DNA from: Rhodococcus koreensis
GTDB taxonomy: Bacteria; Actinomycetota; Actinomycetes; Mycobacteriales; Mycobacteriaceae
Assembly: GCF_900105905.1 (NCBI RefSeq)
Contig: NZ_FNSV01000005.1
Span: forward strand, 5,332,001-5,396,000
Length of the DNA: 64,000 bases
Direction: 5' to 3'
Shown here: positions 51,752 to 60,278 of the stretch, piece after piece
How positions within the stretch are numbered: the stretch's first letter is position 1
How the letters are laid out: every line of letters begins with the position of its first letter
Translations under genes and position numbers: made by a program
The notes under the pieces: model-generated
Database searches by the model: none
Seen by the model: the letters and a program-made list of their open reading frames with translations, nothing else
What the model was told of the DNA's origin: nothing

Positions 51752-53020
51752 ATGACCACAGATACACAGACCGAGGTCGCGCAGGCGCGCCCCTTCGACT
51801 GGTTCCGCACCCTCGGGCCGAAGGGAAAAAGAGCCTTCATCGGCGCGTTCGGCGGATACGGGCTCGACTCCTACGACTTCCAGGTCCTCCCGCTCGGCCT
51901 CGCGGCCATCGCCGCCTACTTCGGCCTCACCACCGGTCAGGCAGGCCTGCTGACCACCGTGACGCTGGTGGTGTCCGCGCTCGGCGGAGCCCTCGCCGGC
52001 ATCCTCGTCGACAAGATCGGCCGGGTCCGCACGCTGCAGGTCACCGTCGCGACGTACACGATCTTCACGGTGCTGTGCGGCTTCGCGCAGAACTTCGAGA
52101 CGCTGCTGATCTTCCGCGCCTTCCAGGGCCTCGGCTTCGGCGGTGAGTGGGCGGCAGGCGCGATCCTCGTCGCCGAATACGCCCGCGCCGAGTACCGTGG
52201 CCGGGCCGTCGCCTTCGTGCAGAGCGCGTGGGCCGTCGGCTGGGCGCTGGCCGTGATCGTCTACACCGTCGTCTTCCAGCTGTTCGACCCCGACGTCGCG
52301 TGGCGCGTGCTGTTCTTCACGGGTGTGCTGCCCGCCTTCCTCATCATCTGGGTGCGCCGGAATCTGAAGGACCCCGAGGTCGTCACGGAGCGCCGCGAGT
52401 CCGCGGGCAAGCAGACGGGCTCGTTCGCGGCCATCTTCCGCGGCGGACTGCTCCGCACCACCGTGCTCGCGTCGCTGCTCGCCACCGGTGTGCAGGGCGG
52501 CTACTACACGCTGGCGTCCTGGCTGCCGACGTTCCTCAAGACCTCGCGCGGACTCGACGTCGTCGGCACCGGCGGCTACCTGGCGATCCTCATCTCCGGA
52601 GCGTTCCTCGGCTACGTCAGCGGCGGCATCCTCACCGACAAGCTGGGCCGCAAGCGGACCATGCAGCTGTTCGCGTTCCTGTCGGCGATCTTCATGGTCG
52701 GCTACACCCAGGTGCCCGAGGGTGCGAACATGCTGATCCTGATCCTGGGCTTCCCGCTCGGCTTCTGCACGTCGGCGATCTTCAGCGGATTCGGATCGTT
52801 CCTGTCCGAGCTGTACCCGACGCAGTCCCGCGGCACCGGCCAGGGCTTCACGTACAACTTCGGCCGCGCGGTCGGCGCCGTGTTCCCCGCCGTCGTGGGT
52901 TTCCTGGCCGCCACCCAGCTGGGCATCGGAGGCGCGATGATCTTCGGCGCGCTCGGTTACGCCATCGCCGTGTTCGCCCTGTTCTTCCTCCCCGAGACCC
53001 GCGGGAGCGAACTTGCCTGA
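51752..53020 (+). CDS. MFS transporter, probable importer for the oxoproline pathway
   Basis: A 422-residue major facilitator of the AAHS/organic-acid type: GAFGGYGLDSYDFQVLPLGL at helix 1, GILVDKIGRVRTLQV in loop 2-3, FGGEWAAGAILVAEYARAEYRG and a second GILTDKLGRKRTM in loop 8-9. Such transporters import carboxylates with protons. It is the first gene of the operon and overlaps the DUF1445 gene by eight bases. 5-Oxoproline, glutamate-derived lactams or a related carboxylate are the best substrate guesses from context. Confidence 0.84.
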   Translation: MTTDTQTEVAQARPFDWFRTLGPKGKRAFIGAFGGYGLDSYDFQVLPLGLAAIAAYFGLTTGQAGLLTTVTLVVSALGGALAGILVDKIGRVRTLQVTVATYTIFTVLCGFAQNFETLLIFRAFQGLGFGGEWAAGAILVAEYARAEYRGRAVAFVQSAWAVGWALAVIVYTVVFQLFDPDVAWRVLFFTGVLPAFLIIWVRRNLKDPEVVTERRESAGKQTGSFAAIFRGGLLRTTVLASLLATGVQGGYYTLASWLPTFLKTSRGLDVVGTGGYLAILISGAFLGYVSGGILTDKLGRKRTMQLFAFLSAIFMVGYTQVPEGANMLILILGFPLGFCTSAIFSGFGSFLSELYPTQSRGTGQGFTYNFGRAVGAVFPAVVGFLAATQLGIGGAMIFGALGYAIAVFALFFLPETRGSELA

Positions 53021-53801
53021 CTCGCCGACCGACCTCCGCTCCGCGTTCCGCTCGGGACGCGTCACCCCGACCGCCGGTCTGGCACCCGGATTTGCGCAGA
53101 CGAATCTCATCGCGGTTCCGCAGGACTGGGCATACGACGTGCTGCTGTTCACCCAGCGCAACCCCAAGCCGTGCCCCGTCCTCGACGTCGGCGACGCCGG
53201 CTCCCGGACGACGATGCTCGCCCCCGGCGCCGACATCGCAACGGATCTGCCGCTGTACCGGGTGTGGAAGGACGGCGAACTCGCGGACGAGACCACGGAC
53301 GTGTCCTCGCTGTGGCGGGACGACCTCGTCGCGTTCCACATCGGGTGCAGCTTCACGTTCGAACACCCGGTGGCCGCTGCCGGAGTGCCGCTCCGGCACG
53401 TCGAGCAGGGCAGCAACGTCCCGATGTACGTCACCGACCGCGAGTGCAGGCCCGCGGGCCGGGTCAGCGGGCCGATGGTGGTGTCGATGCGACCCGTCCC
53501 CGAACACCAGGTGGCGCTCGCGGCGGCGATCTCGGCGCGGATGCCCGCCGTCCACGGTGGCCCCGTGCACGTCGGTGATCCCGCGGAACTCGGCATCGCC
53601 GATCTCGCGGCCCCCGACTTCGGCGATCCGGTGAACTTCGAGCCCGGCGACGTCCCGATGTTCTGGGCCTGTGGGGTCACCCCGCAGGCGGCGGTGATGG
53701 CGTCCCGGTTGCCGTTCGCGATCACCCACGCACCCGGGTACATGCTGATCACCGACACCCCGGACAGCGAGTACGTCCTGGAGGTCCCCGATGCGCGTTG
53801 A
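53013..53801 (+). CDS. DUF1445 family protein (D-glutamate cyclase-like)
   Basis: A 262-residue DUF1445 (putative hydro-lyase/D-glutamate cyclase) protein: RSAFRSGRVTPTAGLAPGFAQ, then NLIAVPQDWAYDVLLFTQRNP (split at about 32-52), HIGCSFTFEHPVAAAGVPLRH, MVVSMRPVP, FWACGVTPQAAVMASRLPFAITHAPGYMLITD (split at about 217-250). Mammalian relatives convert D-glutamate to 5-oxo-D-proline. TTG 53013 inside the MFS gene has GGGAG five bases upstream, and its end overlaps pxpA by eleven bases, so it is tightly coupled. It may feed D-glutamate or handle the D-lactam in this pathway. Confidence 0.83.
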   Translation: MPDSPTDLRSAFRSGRVTPTAGLAPGFAQTNLIAVPQDWAYDVLLFTQRNPKPCPVLDVGDAGSRTTMLAPGADIATDLPLYRVWKDGELADETTDVSSLWRDDLVAFHIGCSFTFEHPVAAAGVPLRHVEQGSNVPMYVTDRECRPAGRVSGPMVVSMRPVPEHQVALAAAISARMPAVHGGPVHVGDPAELGIADLAAPDFGDPVNFEPGDVPMFWACGVTPQAAVMASRLPFAITHAPGYMLITDTPDSEYVLEVPDAR

Positions 53802-54546
53802 CCTGAACTGCGACCTCGGCGAGGGCTTCGGGCAGTGGACGCTGGCCGACGACGAGGCCCTCCTCGACGTCGTCACCAGTGCGAACATCGCGTGCGGGTT
53901 TCACGCGGGCGATCCGATGATCATCCGCAAGGCCTGCGAGAGCGCGGCCGAGCGAGGCGTCGCGATCGGGGCGCACGTGGGCTTCCGGGATCTGGCCGGA
54001 TTCGGCCGGCGCGAACTCGCGGTGTCGCCTGCGGATCTTCGCGATGAGACGCTGTACCAGATCGGCGCGCTCGCCGGGTTCGCCCGCGCCGCCGGATCCT
54101 CGGTGACGTACGTCAAACCGCATGGTGCGCTCTACAATTCCGCGGCACTCGACTTCGAGCGGGCCGATGCGGTCGCATCCGCCATCGACGAGTTCGCCGA
54201 GCCGCTCACGCTGATGGGACCACCCGGATCGCAGTTGCAGCGGGCCGCGGAGGCGCACGGCATCGAGTTCGTCGCCGAAGGGTTCGCCGACCGCCGCTAC
54301 ACCGCCGCGGGCACGCTGACCCCGCGCTCGGTGCCCGGCGCCGTCATCGACGATCCCGACGTCGCCGCCGCCCAGGCCGTGCGGATGGTGTCGACCGGAA
54401 CGGTGGAGTCGATAGACGGCGACGACGTCGCGGTCGCGGTGCGCAGCATCTGCGTGCACGGCGACACGCCCGGGTCCGTGCACACCGCGCGCCGGGTCCG
54501 TCACGCGCTGGAGAGTGCCGACGTCACGCTCGGATCCTTCACATGA
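53791..54546 (+). CDS. pxpA: 5-oxoprolinase subunit A (LamB/YcsF family)
   Basis: A 251-residue PxpA. The family signature DLNCDLGEGFGQW starts at residue 4, followed by SANIACGFHAGDP, VKPHGALYN, FVAEGFADRRYT and SICVHGDTPGS, which contain the conserved His/Asp/Glu of this fold. With PxpB and PxpC it hydrolyses 5-oxo-L-proline (pyroglutamate) to glutamate using ATP. Overlaps with DUF1445 upstream and pxpB downstream (ATGA) indicate one coupled operon. Confidence 0.92.
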   Translation: MRVDLNCDLGEGFGQWTLADDEALLDVVTSANIACGFHAGDPMIIRKACESAAERGVAIGAHVGFRDLAGFGRRELAVSPADLRDETLYQIGALAGFARAAGSSVTYVKPHGALYNSAALDFERADAVASAIDEFAEPLTLMGPPGSQLQRAAEAHGIEFVAEGFADRRYTAAGTLTPRSVPGAVIDDPDVAAAQAVRMVSTGTVESIDGDDVAVAVRSICVHGDTPGSVHTARRVRHALESADVTLGSFT

Positions 54547-55184
54547 CCACCCCCACCCGGATCCTCCCGGCGGGCGATCGGGCCCTGCTCGTCGAACTCG
54601 ACTCGGAACCCCTGGTCGTGTCGCTGACCGAACGCCTGCGCCGGACACCGGTTCCCGGTATGGAGGACGTGCTGCCCGCGGCGCGCACGGTGCTCGTCAC
54701 CACCACACCGCGGACCGACCTCGACGAGGTGCGCCGCGCGCTGCGGACGTTGACCGTCGACCTCGAGGTGCACGACCACACCGGCGTCCCCGAATCGGAA
54801 CCGATCACCATCCCGGTCCGCTACGACGGCGCCGATCTCGCCGATGTCGCCGACCTTCTGCGGATGAGCCGCGAGGACGTGATCGCCGCCCACACCGCCG
54901 CCACCTGGCGTTGTGTATTCATCGGATTCGCACCGGGTTTCGGCTACCTGAGTTGCGGCGACGACCGGCTCACCGTGCCCCGGCGCGCGCAGTCACGCAC
55001 CGTGGTGCCCGCCGGGTCCGTGGCCCTCGCCGGCGGCTACGGCGCGGTGTATCCGCGGTCCTCACCCGGCGGATGGCAGATCATCGGAACCACGGACTCC
55101 CCGATGTGGAACCTCGACGCGGAACCCCCGGCGCTGCTGCAGCCGGGACGTCGCGTCCGATTCGTCGACGAGGAAACGCTGTGA
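54543..55184 (+). CDS. pxpB: 5-oxoprolinase subunit B (KipI family)
   Basis: A 213-residue PxpB/KipI protein with a cyclophilin-like fold: LPAGDRALLVELD at the start, ITIPVRYDGADLADVADLL, RCVFIGFAPGFGYLSCGDD (central family motif at about 122-140), VPRRAQSRTVVPAGSVALAG and SSPGGWQIIG near the end. It partners with PxpC, as the KipI-KipA pair. ATGA overlap with pxpA and GTGA overlap with pxpC support complex assembly during translation. Confidence 0.92.
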   Translation: MTTPTRILPAGDRALLVELDSEPLVVSLTERLRRTPVPGMEDVLPAARTVLVTTTPRTDLDEVRRALRTLTVDLEVHDHTGVPESEPITIPVRYDGADLADVADLLRMSREDVIAAHTAATWRCVFIGFAPGFGYLSCGDDRLTVPRRAQSRTVVPAGSVALAGGYGAVYPRSSPGGWQIIGTTDSPMWNLDAEPPALLQPGRRVRFVDEETL

Positions 55185-56044
55185 GTGAACTCGAAGTACT
55201 CGAAACGGGTCCGCTCAGCCTGATCCAGGATCTCGGCCGCCCCGGCTACCTGAGTTCGGGTGTCGGCGTGTCCGGCGCCGCCGACCGCGGGTCCGCGAGG
55301 CTCGCCAATCGTCTGGTCGGGAACGACGAGAACGGCGCGTGCATCGAGGTGCTGATGGGCGGGCTCGCCCTGCGCGCGCGGGCGGTGACGACCGTCGCCG
55401 TCACCGGTGCCCCCGCCGCGGCGCTGCTCGACGGCATCCCGATGGGTCACGCGAGCGTCATCGTGATGGAGCCGGGGCAGACGCTGCGGTTGCAGTACGC
55501 GCACGTCGGGCTGCGCAGCTACGTGGGGGTTCGCGGTGGCCTCGCGGTGCCGGACGTGCTCGGCTCCCGCAGCACCGACACGCTCTCCGGCATCGGCCCG
55601 GAAGCGTTGAAGCCCAACGACATCCTGCCCGTCGGCACGTGGACGAGGAACTTCCCGAACGTCGACGTCGCACCCCTCCCTGCGATGGACCCCGGACCGC
55701 TGTCGGTGCGGGTCATCGGCGGTCCCCGCGACGACTGGTTCACCAACCCGGACGCGCTGACCACCGGTGCGTGGGCGGTCTCCCCGGACACCGACCGCAT
55801 CGGCGCCCGGCTGAACCGGCACGCCGGCGCACCTGCCCTGCAGCGCACGTCCGAGGCCGAACTCCCCACCGAGGGCGTCGCACTCGGGTCCATCCAGGTT
55901 CCGCCGAGCGGGCAGCCCGTCGTGTTCCTCGCGGACCATCCCATCTCCGGCGGTTACCCCGTCATCGGCGTCGTCGCGGACGAGGACATCGACCGGATCG
56001 CTCAGGCCCGCCCAGGCCAACTGATTCGCTTCACCACTGCGTGA
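55181..56044 (+). CDS. pxpC: 5-oxoprolinase subunit C (KipA family)
   Basis: A 287-residue PxpC/KipA protein: LETGPLSLIQDLGRPGYLSS near residue 6, GVGVSGAADRGSARLANRLVG, the central SYVGVRGGLAVPDVLGSRSTD (about 112-132), VIGGPRDDWF and the C-terminal QPVVFLADHPISGGYPVIGV (about 245-264). It starts at GTG overlapping the pxpB stop. It forms the ATP-dependent oxoprolinase with PxpA and PxpB; the product glutamate is the substrate of the enzyme encoded next. Confidence 0.92.
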   Translation: MSELEVLETGPLSLIQDLGRPGYLSSGVGVSGAADRGSARLANRLVGNDENGACIEVLMGGLALRARAVTTVAVTGAPAAALLDGIPMGHASVIVMEPGQTLRLQYAHVGLRSYVGVRGGLAVPDVLGSRSTDTLSGIGPEALKPNDILPVGTWTRNFPNVDVAPLPAMDPGPLSVRVIGGPRDDWFTNPDALTTGAWAVSPDTDRIGARLNRHAGAPALQRTSEAELPTEGVALGSIQVPPSGQPVVFLADHPISGGYPVIGVVADEDIDRIAQARPGQLIRFTTA

Positions 56045-56087
56045 TCGGCTGCGCGCCGATCCCACTACAGGAGATCACCCCATCGCC

Positions 56088-59000
56088 ATGAACAGCATCG
56101 GCACGGAACTCGACACACCCTGGTCCCACGAGTCGTGGCGCAACACGCTGCTCGCGGAACCGCACCGTCAGGGCACCGCGGTCGCGCGCCACTACGCGTC
56201 CGCGCTGCCGATCAGCTACGCCACCGAAACCGATCCTGCACAGGCGATCCGCGACGTCGCCGCGGTGGAACGTCTCGACGTCGACAGTGTGGCGCTGACG
56301 TTCACCACCACCGAGGCGTCCGCGCCGTACGAGAACCTCAAGATCTACGCCGTCGGGAAACCCGCACCGCTCAACGAGGTGCTGCCGATCCTGTCCAGCC
56401 TGGGCGTCAACGCCCTCGACGAACGTCCGGCCGCGCTGACCCGGCCGGACGGCAGTCGCGCCTGGATCTACGACCTGACCGTCGACCTGCCGGCCGTCAC
56501 GGACGGCCACGGGTCCACTCGGGACGGCCGGATCGCGGACGCGTTCCGCGCGGCGTGGACGGGTGAGACCGAGGTGGACGGGTTCAACGCCCTTGTCCTG
56601 CACGCCGGGCTCGGCTGGCGTCAGGTGACCGTCCTGCGGGCGTACGCCGCATACCTGCGGCAGGCCGGGCTCCCGTACAGCCGCAGCAACGTCGAACGAG
56701 TCCTGCTGGGCAACACCGGCATCACCCAACTCCTCGTCGAGTTGCACGCACTCCGGCTCGACCCCAGCCTGGAACGGGACGCCGCCGCGGAGAGCGCGCT
56801 CGAAGACCGCATCTCGGCCGCGATCGACGCCGTCGCCGGAATCGACGCCGACCGGATCCTGCGGGCCCTGCTGTCCCTGATCCGCGCCACCACCCGCACG
56901 ACCTACTACGCCGGCGACCCCCGGCCCGGGCGCGCCCTCGCGTTCAAGTTCGACTCCTCGTCGATCGACGAATTGCCGCTGCCCCGGCCGAAATACGAGG
57001 CCTACGTGTACTCGCCGCGGATGGAAGGCGTGCACCTGCGGTTCGACGACGTCGCCCGCGGCGGCCTCCGGTGGTCCGATCGGCGCGACGACTTCCGCAC
57101 CGAGATCCTCGGACTCGTGAAGGCGCAGGCGGTCAAGAACGCCGTCATCGTCCCCGCCGGGGCGAAGGGCGGCTTCGTCGTCAAGAACCCGCCCGCGGCG
57201 ACCGGCGACGCCGCCGCCGACCGGGAGGCGATGCTGGCGGCCGGAATCTCCTGCTACCGCGAATTCATCTCGAGCCTCCTCGACATGACGGACAACCTCG
57301 ACATCGCGACCCGGCACGTGATCGCGCCGGACGGCATCGTCCGCCGCGACGGCGACGACACCTACCTCGTGGTCGCCGCGGACAAGGGCACCGCGGCGTT
57401 CTCGGACGTCGCCAATGCCGTCGCGCTCGCGCGCGGGTACTGGCTGGGCGACGGTTTCGCGTCCGGCGGGTCCGTCGGCTACGACCACAAGGCGATGGGC
57501 ATCACCGCCCGCGGCGCGTGGGAGAGCGTCGTGCAGCACTTCCGTGAGATGGGCGTCGACACCCGCACCGACGACTTCACCGTCGTCGGGATCGGCGACA
57601 TGAGCGGCGACGTGTTCGGCAACGGGATGCTGCTCAGCCCCCACATCCGCCTCGTCGCCGCGTTCGACCACCGCCACGTCTTCATCGACCCCGATCCCGA
57701 CCCGCAGACGTCCTGGGACGAGCGGGCGCGGCTCTTCGGCCTCGGCAGGTCCAGTTGGAAGGACTACGACAGGGCGGTCCTCAGCGAGGGCGCGATGATC
57801 GTCGACCGGTCGGCGAAGTCGGTTCGGCTCACACCGCAGGCGCGGCGCGCGCTGGGGATCGACACGGATCGGGCGCTCACCACCGTCGAACTCGTCCGCG
57901 CCGTCCTCGGTGCGCCCGCGGACCTGCTGTGGAACGGCGGCGTCGGCACGTACGTCAAGGCCACGTCGGAGAGTCACGCGGACGTCAGCGACAAGTCGAA
58001 CGACGCCGTCCGGTTGGACGCGCCCGCGCTGCGCGTCCGGGTGGTCGGCGAGGGCGGCAACCTCGGCCTCACCCAACTCGGCCGAATCGAATACGCGCGC
58101 CACGGCGGTCGTGTCAACACCGACGCACTCGACAACTCGGCCGGTGTCGACTGCTCCGACCACGAGGTCAACATCAAGATCGCCCTCGCGGGCGCCACCG
58201 CCGACGACACGCTCACCGCGCAGGATCGTCGAGAACTGCTGTCCGACATGACCGAAGACGTCAGCAGGCTCGTCCTCGCCGACAACCGCAGCCAGAACGA
58301 GATGATGAGCCTCAACCGGGCGCAGGCGGCGACGCTCGTCAGCTTCCACTCCCGCATGGTCGACGACCTGGAACGGCGCGGCCACGTGGACCGCGCGATC
58401 GACGTGCTCCCGACGTCCGCCCAGTTCGGTGCCCTCGAACGCGAGCAGAAGGGCCTGACCAGCCCGGAACTGGCGCAGCTCACCGCGCAGGTCAAGCGGT
58501 TCATCAAGAGCGAGTTGTCGGGCACCACGCTCCCCGACAACAAGGTCTACGCCGGCCGGCTCCACGACTACTTCCCGCCGCGGCTCGGCCGCGAGTTCGC
58601 GCACACGGTCGCCGCGCATCCGCTGCGCCGGGAGATCGTCACCACGTCGGTCGTCAACGACATGGTCGACCGTGCCGGGATGACGTTCGCCTTCCGGCTG
58701 CGGGAGGAGACCGGCGCCGACTCGGCGGAGGCGGTGAACGCCTTCACCGCCGTCACCGAGATCTTCGACCTCGGAGCGACTTTCGCGCGGATCCGGGCGG
58801 CGGCCGACACGACACCGGCGTCCGGGACGAACGCGCTGACCGTGCAGACCCAGCGGCTGATCGACCGGGCGTCGCGGTGGCTGACCACGCACCGGCCGCA
58901 ACCGCTGCCGCTCGAGGCCACCATCGCCCGCTACCGGCCGGTGGTCCGCGAACTCGGACCCCGCGTGCGGGAATGGTTGCAGGGCGACGAGATCACCGCC

Positions 59001-59480
59001 GTCGAGGGCCGAACCGAGGCCCTGACGTCGCGGGGCGCGGACGCCGGGATCGCCGCCGACGTCGCGGACCTCCTGCACACGTACTGCCTCCTCGACATCG
59101 TGGACATCGCGGAGATCTCCCAGCACCGCGCGGAGGACGTCGCGGAACTGTATTTCGCGCTGTCGGCGCACCTGCACATCAACACCGCGCTGACCGCCGT
59201 CACGGCGCTCCCGCGGCTGGACCGGTGGCACGCCCTCGCCCGCCTCGCCCTGCGCGACGACCTCTACAGCTCGCTGCGCGCCATCACCCTCGACGCGCTG
59301 TCCGTCAGCGAACCCGGCGACGCCGCGGCCGACAAGGTCGACCAGTGGGAGCAGCACAACGCCGCCCGGCTCGCCCGCGCGCGCGCGCTGCTCACCGAGA
59401 TCGAGTCGGAGGTCGCCACCGAACCCACGCTGGCGCTGATCTCCGTCGCGGCCAGGCGGATCCGGGCGATGACGCGGTAG
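56088..59480 (+). CDS. NAD-dependent glutamate dehydrogenase, large form (shortened N-terminus)
   Basis: A 1130-residue NAD-GDH of the large bacterial/mycobacterial type. The catalytic core has VHLRFDDVARGGLRWSDR, AQAVKNAVIVPAGAKGGFV (catalytic Lys region), GIGDMSGDVFGNGML, LLWNGGVGTYVKA, VVGEGGNLGLTQLGRIEYA and DHEVNIKIAL. Enzymes of the GDH180 class are about 1600 residues; this one lacks roughly 450 N-terminal residues (the ACT-like sensory part), nearer the 115-kDa class. It oxidises glutamate to 2-oxoglutarate and ammonia. It follows pxpC by 43 bases with AGGAGA upstream and should complete use of the glutamate released from oxoproline. Confidence 0.87.
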   Translation: MNSIGTELDTPWSHESWRNTLLAEPHRQGTAVARHYASALPISYATETDPAQAIRDVAAVERLDVDSVALTFTTTEASAPYENLKIYAVGKPAPLNEVLPILSSLGVNALDERPAALTRPDGSRAWIYDLTVDLPAVTDGHGSTRDGRIADAFRAAWTGETEVDGFNALVLHAGLGWRQVTVLRAYAAYLRQAGLPYSRSNVERVLLGNTGITQLLVELHALRLDPSLERDAAAESALEDRISAAIDAVAGIDADRILRALLSLIRATTRTTYYAGDPRPGRALAFKFDSSSIDELPLPRPKYEAYVYSPRMEGVHLRFDDVARGGLRWSDRRDDFRTEILGLVKAQAVKNAVIVPAGAKGGFVVKNPPAATGDAAADREAMLAAGISCYREFISSLLDMTDNLDIATRHVIAPDGIVRRDGDDTYLVVAADKGTAAFSDVANAVALARGYWLGDGFASGGSVGYDHKAMGITARGAWESVVQHFREMGVDTRTDDFTVVGIGDMSGDVFGNGMLLSPHIRLVAAFDHRHVFIDPDPDPQTSWDERARLFGLGRSSWKDYDRAVLSEGAMIVDRSAKSVRLTPQARRALGIDTDRALTTVELVRAVLGAPADLLWNGGVGTYVKATSESHADVSDKSNDAVRLDAPALRVRVVGEGGNLGLTQLGRIEYARHGGRVNTDALDNSAGVDCSDHEVNIKIALAGATADDTLTAQDRRELLSDMTEDVSRLVLADNRSQNEMMSLNRAQAATLVSFHSRMVDDLERRGHVDRAIDVLPTSAQFGALEREQKGLTSPELAQLTAQVKRFIKSELSGTTLPDNKVYAGRLHDYFPPRLGREFAHTVAAHPLRREIVTTSVVNDMVDRAGMTFAFRLREETGADSAEAVNAFTAVTEIFDLGATFARIRAAADTTPASGTNALTVQTQRLIDRASRWLTTHRPQPLPLEATIARYRPVVRELGPRVREWLQGDEITAVEGRTEALTSRGADAGIAADVADLLHTYCLLDIVDIAEISQHRAEDVAELYFALSAHLHINTALTAVTALPRLDRWHALARLALRDDLYSSLRAITLDALSVSEPGDAAADKVDQWEQHNAARLARARALLTEIESEVATEPTLALISVAARRIRAMTR

Positions 59481-59537
59481 GCGCTTCGCGCCCGTGCGTG
59501 CTCAAGGAGTCTCTGGACTCGCTAACCACGCACGGGC
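59480..59537. terminator. Compound hairpin at the NAD-GDH/ABC transporter junction
   Basis: GGCGCTTCGCGCC (59480-59492) begins at the last base of the GDH stop. A larger stem, GCCCGTGCGTG (59490-59500) with CACGCACGGGC (59527-59537), encloses a small inner hairpin (GAGTC-TCTG-GACTC). The two stems overlap, so they are alternative folds. The junction is convergent, so it may stop transcription from both sides. Confidence 0.6.
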
Positions 59538-59548
59538 CGCGGAGCGGC

Positions 59549-60274
59549 CTACAGCACCTGCGACAGGAACTGCTGCAGCCGTTCGGTTTCGGGCTTGTCG
59601 AACAGCTGGTCCGGTTTGCCGGTCTCGACGACGGCGCCGTGGTCCATGAACAGCACGGTGTCGGACACCTCGCGGGCGAAGCCCATTTCGTGGGTGACGA
59701 CGACCATCGTCATGCCGCCCTTGGCGAGGTCGGCCATCAGGGCGAGGACGCCCTTCACCAGCTCGGGGTCGAGTGCCGACGTGGCCTCGTCGAAGAACAT
59801 CACCTCGGGCTTCATCGCGAGGGCGCGGGCGATCGCGACGCGCTGCTGCTGCCCGCCCGACAGGTTGCCGGGGCGTGAGTCGGCCTTGTTGGCGAGGCCG
59901 ACGAGTTCGAGTTGCTCGAGCGCCACCGACCGCGCCTCGTCCTTCGACATGCCCTTGAGCTTGCGGGGGCCGAGGGCGATGTTGTCGACGACGGTCTTGT
60001 GCGGGAACAGGTTGAAGTGCTGGAACACCATGCCGATGCGCTGCCGCAGCTTGTCGGGGTTGTCCTGCAGCACCGATTTGCCGTCGAGGAGGACGTCGCC
60101 CTGGTCGGGTTCGTGCAGCCGGTTGAGGACCCGCAACAGCGTGGACTTGCCGGAGCCGGACGGCCCGATGACGGTGACGGTGTCGCCGGCGTCGACGTGG
60201 AGGTCGACGCCGCGCAGCACCTGGTTGGTGCCGAACGCGAGGTGCAGGTTGGTTCCAGTGAGAGAGACGGCCAT
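59549..60274 (-). CDS. Polar amino acid ABC transporter ATPase (GlnQ type)
   Basis: A 241-residue ABC ATPase. Walker A is GPSGSGKST (about 38-46), the Q-loop lies in VFQHFNLFPHKTV, the signature is LSGGQQQRVAIARALA, Walker B is VMFFDEATSALDPE and the H-loop is VVVTHEMGFA. NLFPHKT and MGFAREVSD are typical of the polar amino acid (GlnQ/HisP) class. It lies four bases downstream of the fused binding protein/permease gene, giving a two-gene transporter. Next to glutamate-producing genes, glutamate or glutamine uptake is a reasonable guess. Confidence 0.9.
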   Translation of the reverse strand: MAVSLTGTNLHLAFGTNQVLRGVDLHVDAGDTVTVIGPSGSGKSTLLRVLNRLHEPDQGDVLLDGKSVLQDNPDKLRQRIGMVFQHFNLFPHKTVVDNIALGPRKLKGMSKDEARSVALEQLELVGLANKADSRPGNLSGGQQQRVAIARALAMKPEVMFFDEATSALDPELVKGVLALMADLAKGGMTMVVVTHEMGFAREVSDTVLFMDHGAVVETGKPDQLFDKPETERLQQFLSQVL

Positions 60275-60278
60275 CGCC

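Noticed and set aside
56031..59357. Minus-strand open frame of 1108 codons opposite the NAD-GDH gene
   Set aside because: Val/Gly/Arg/Asp-rich shadow without motifs; the plus strand encodes a complete GDH core.
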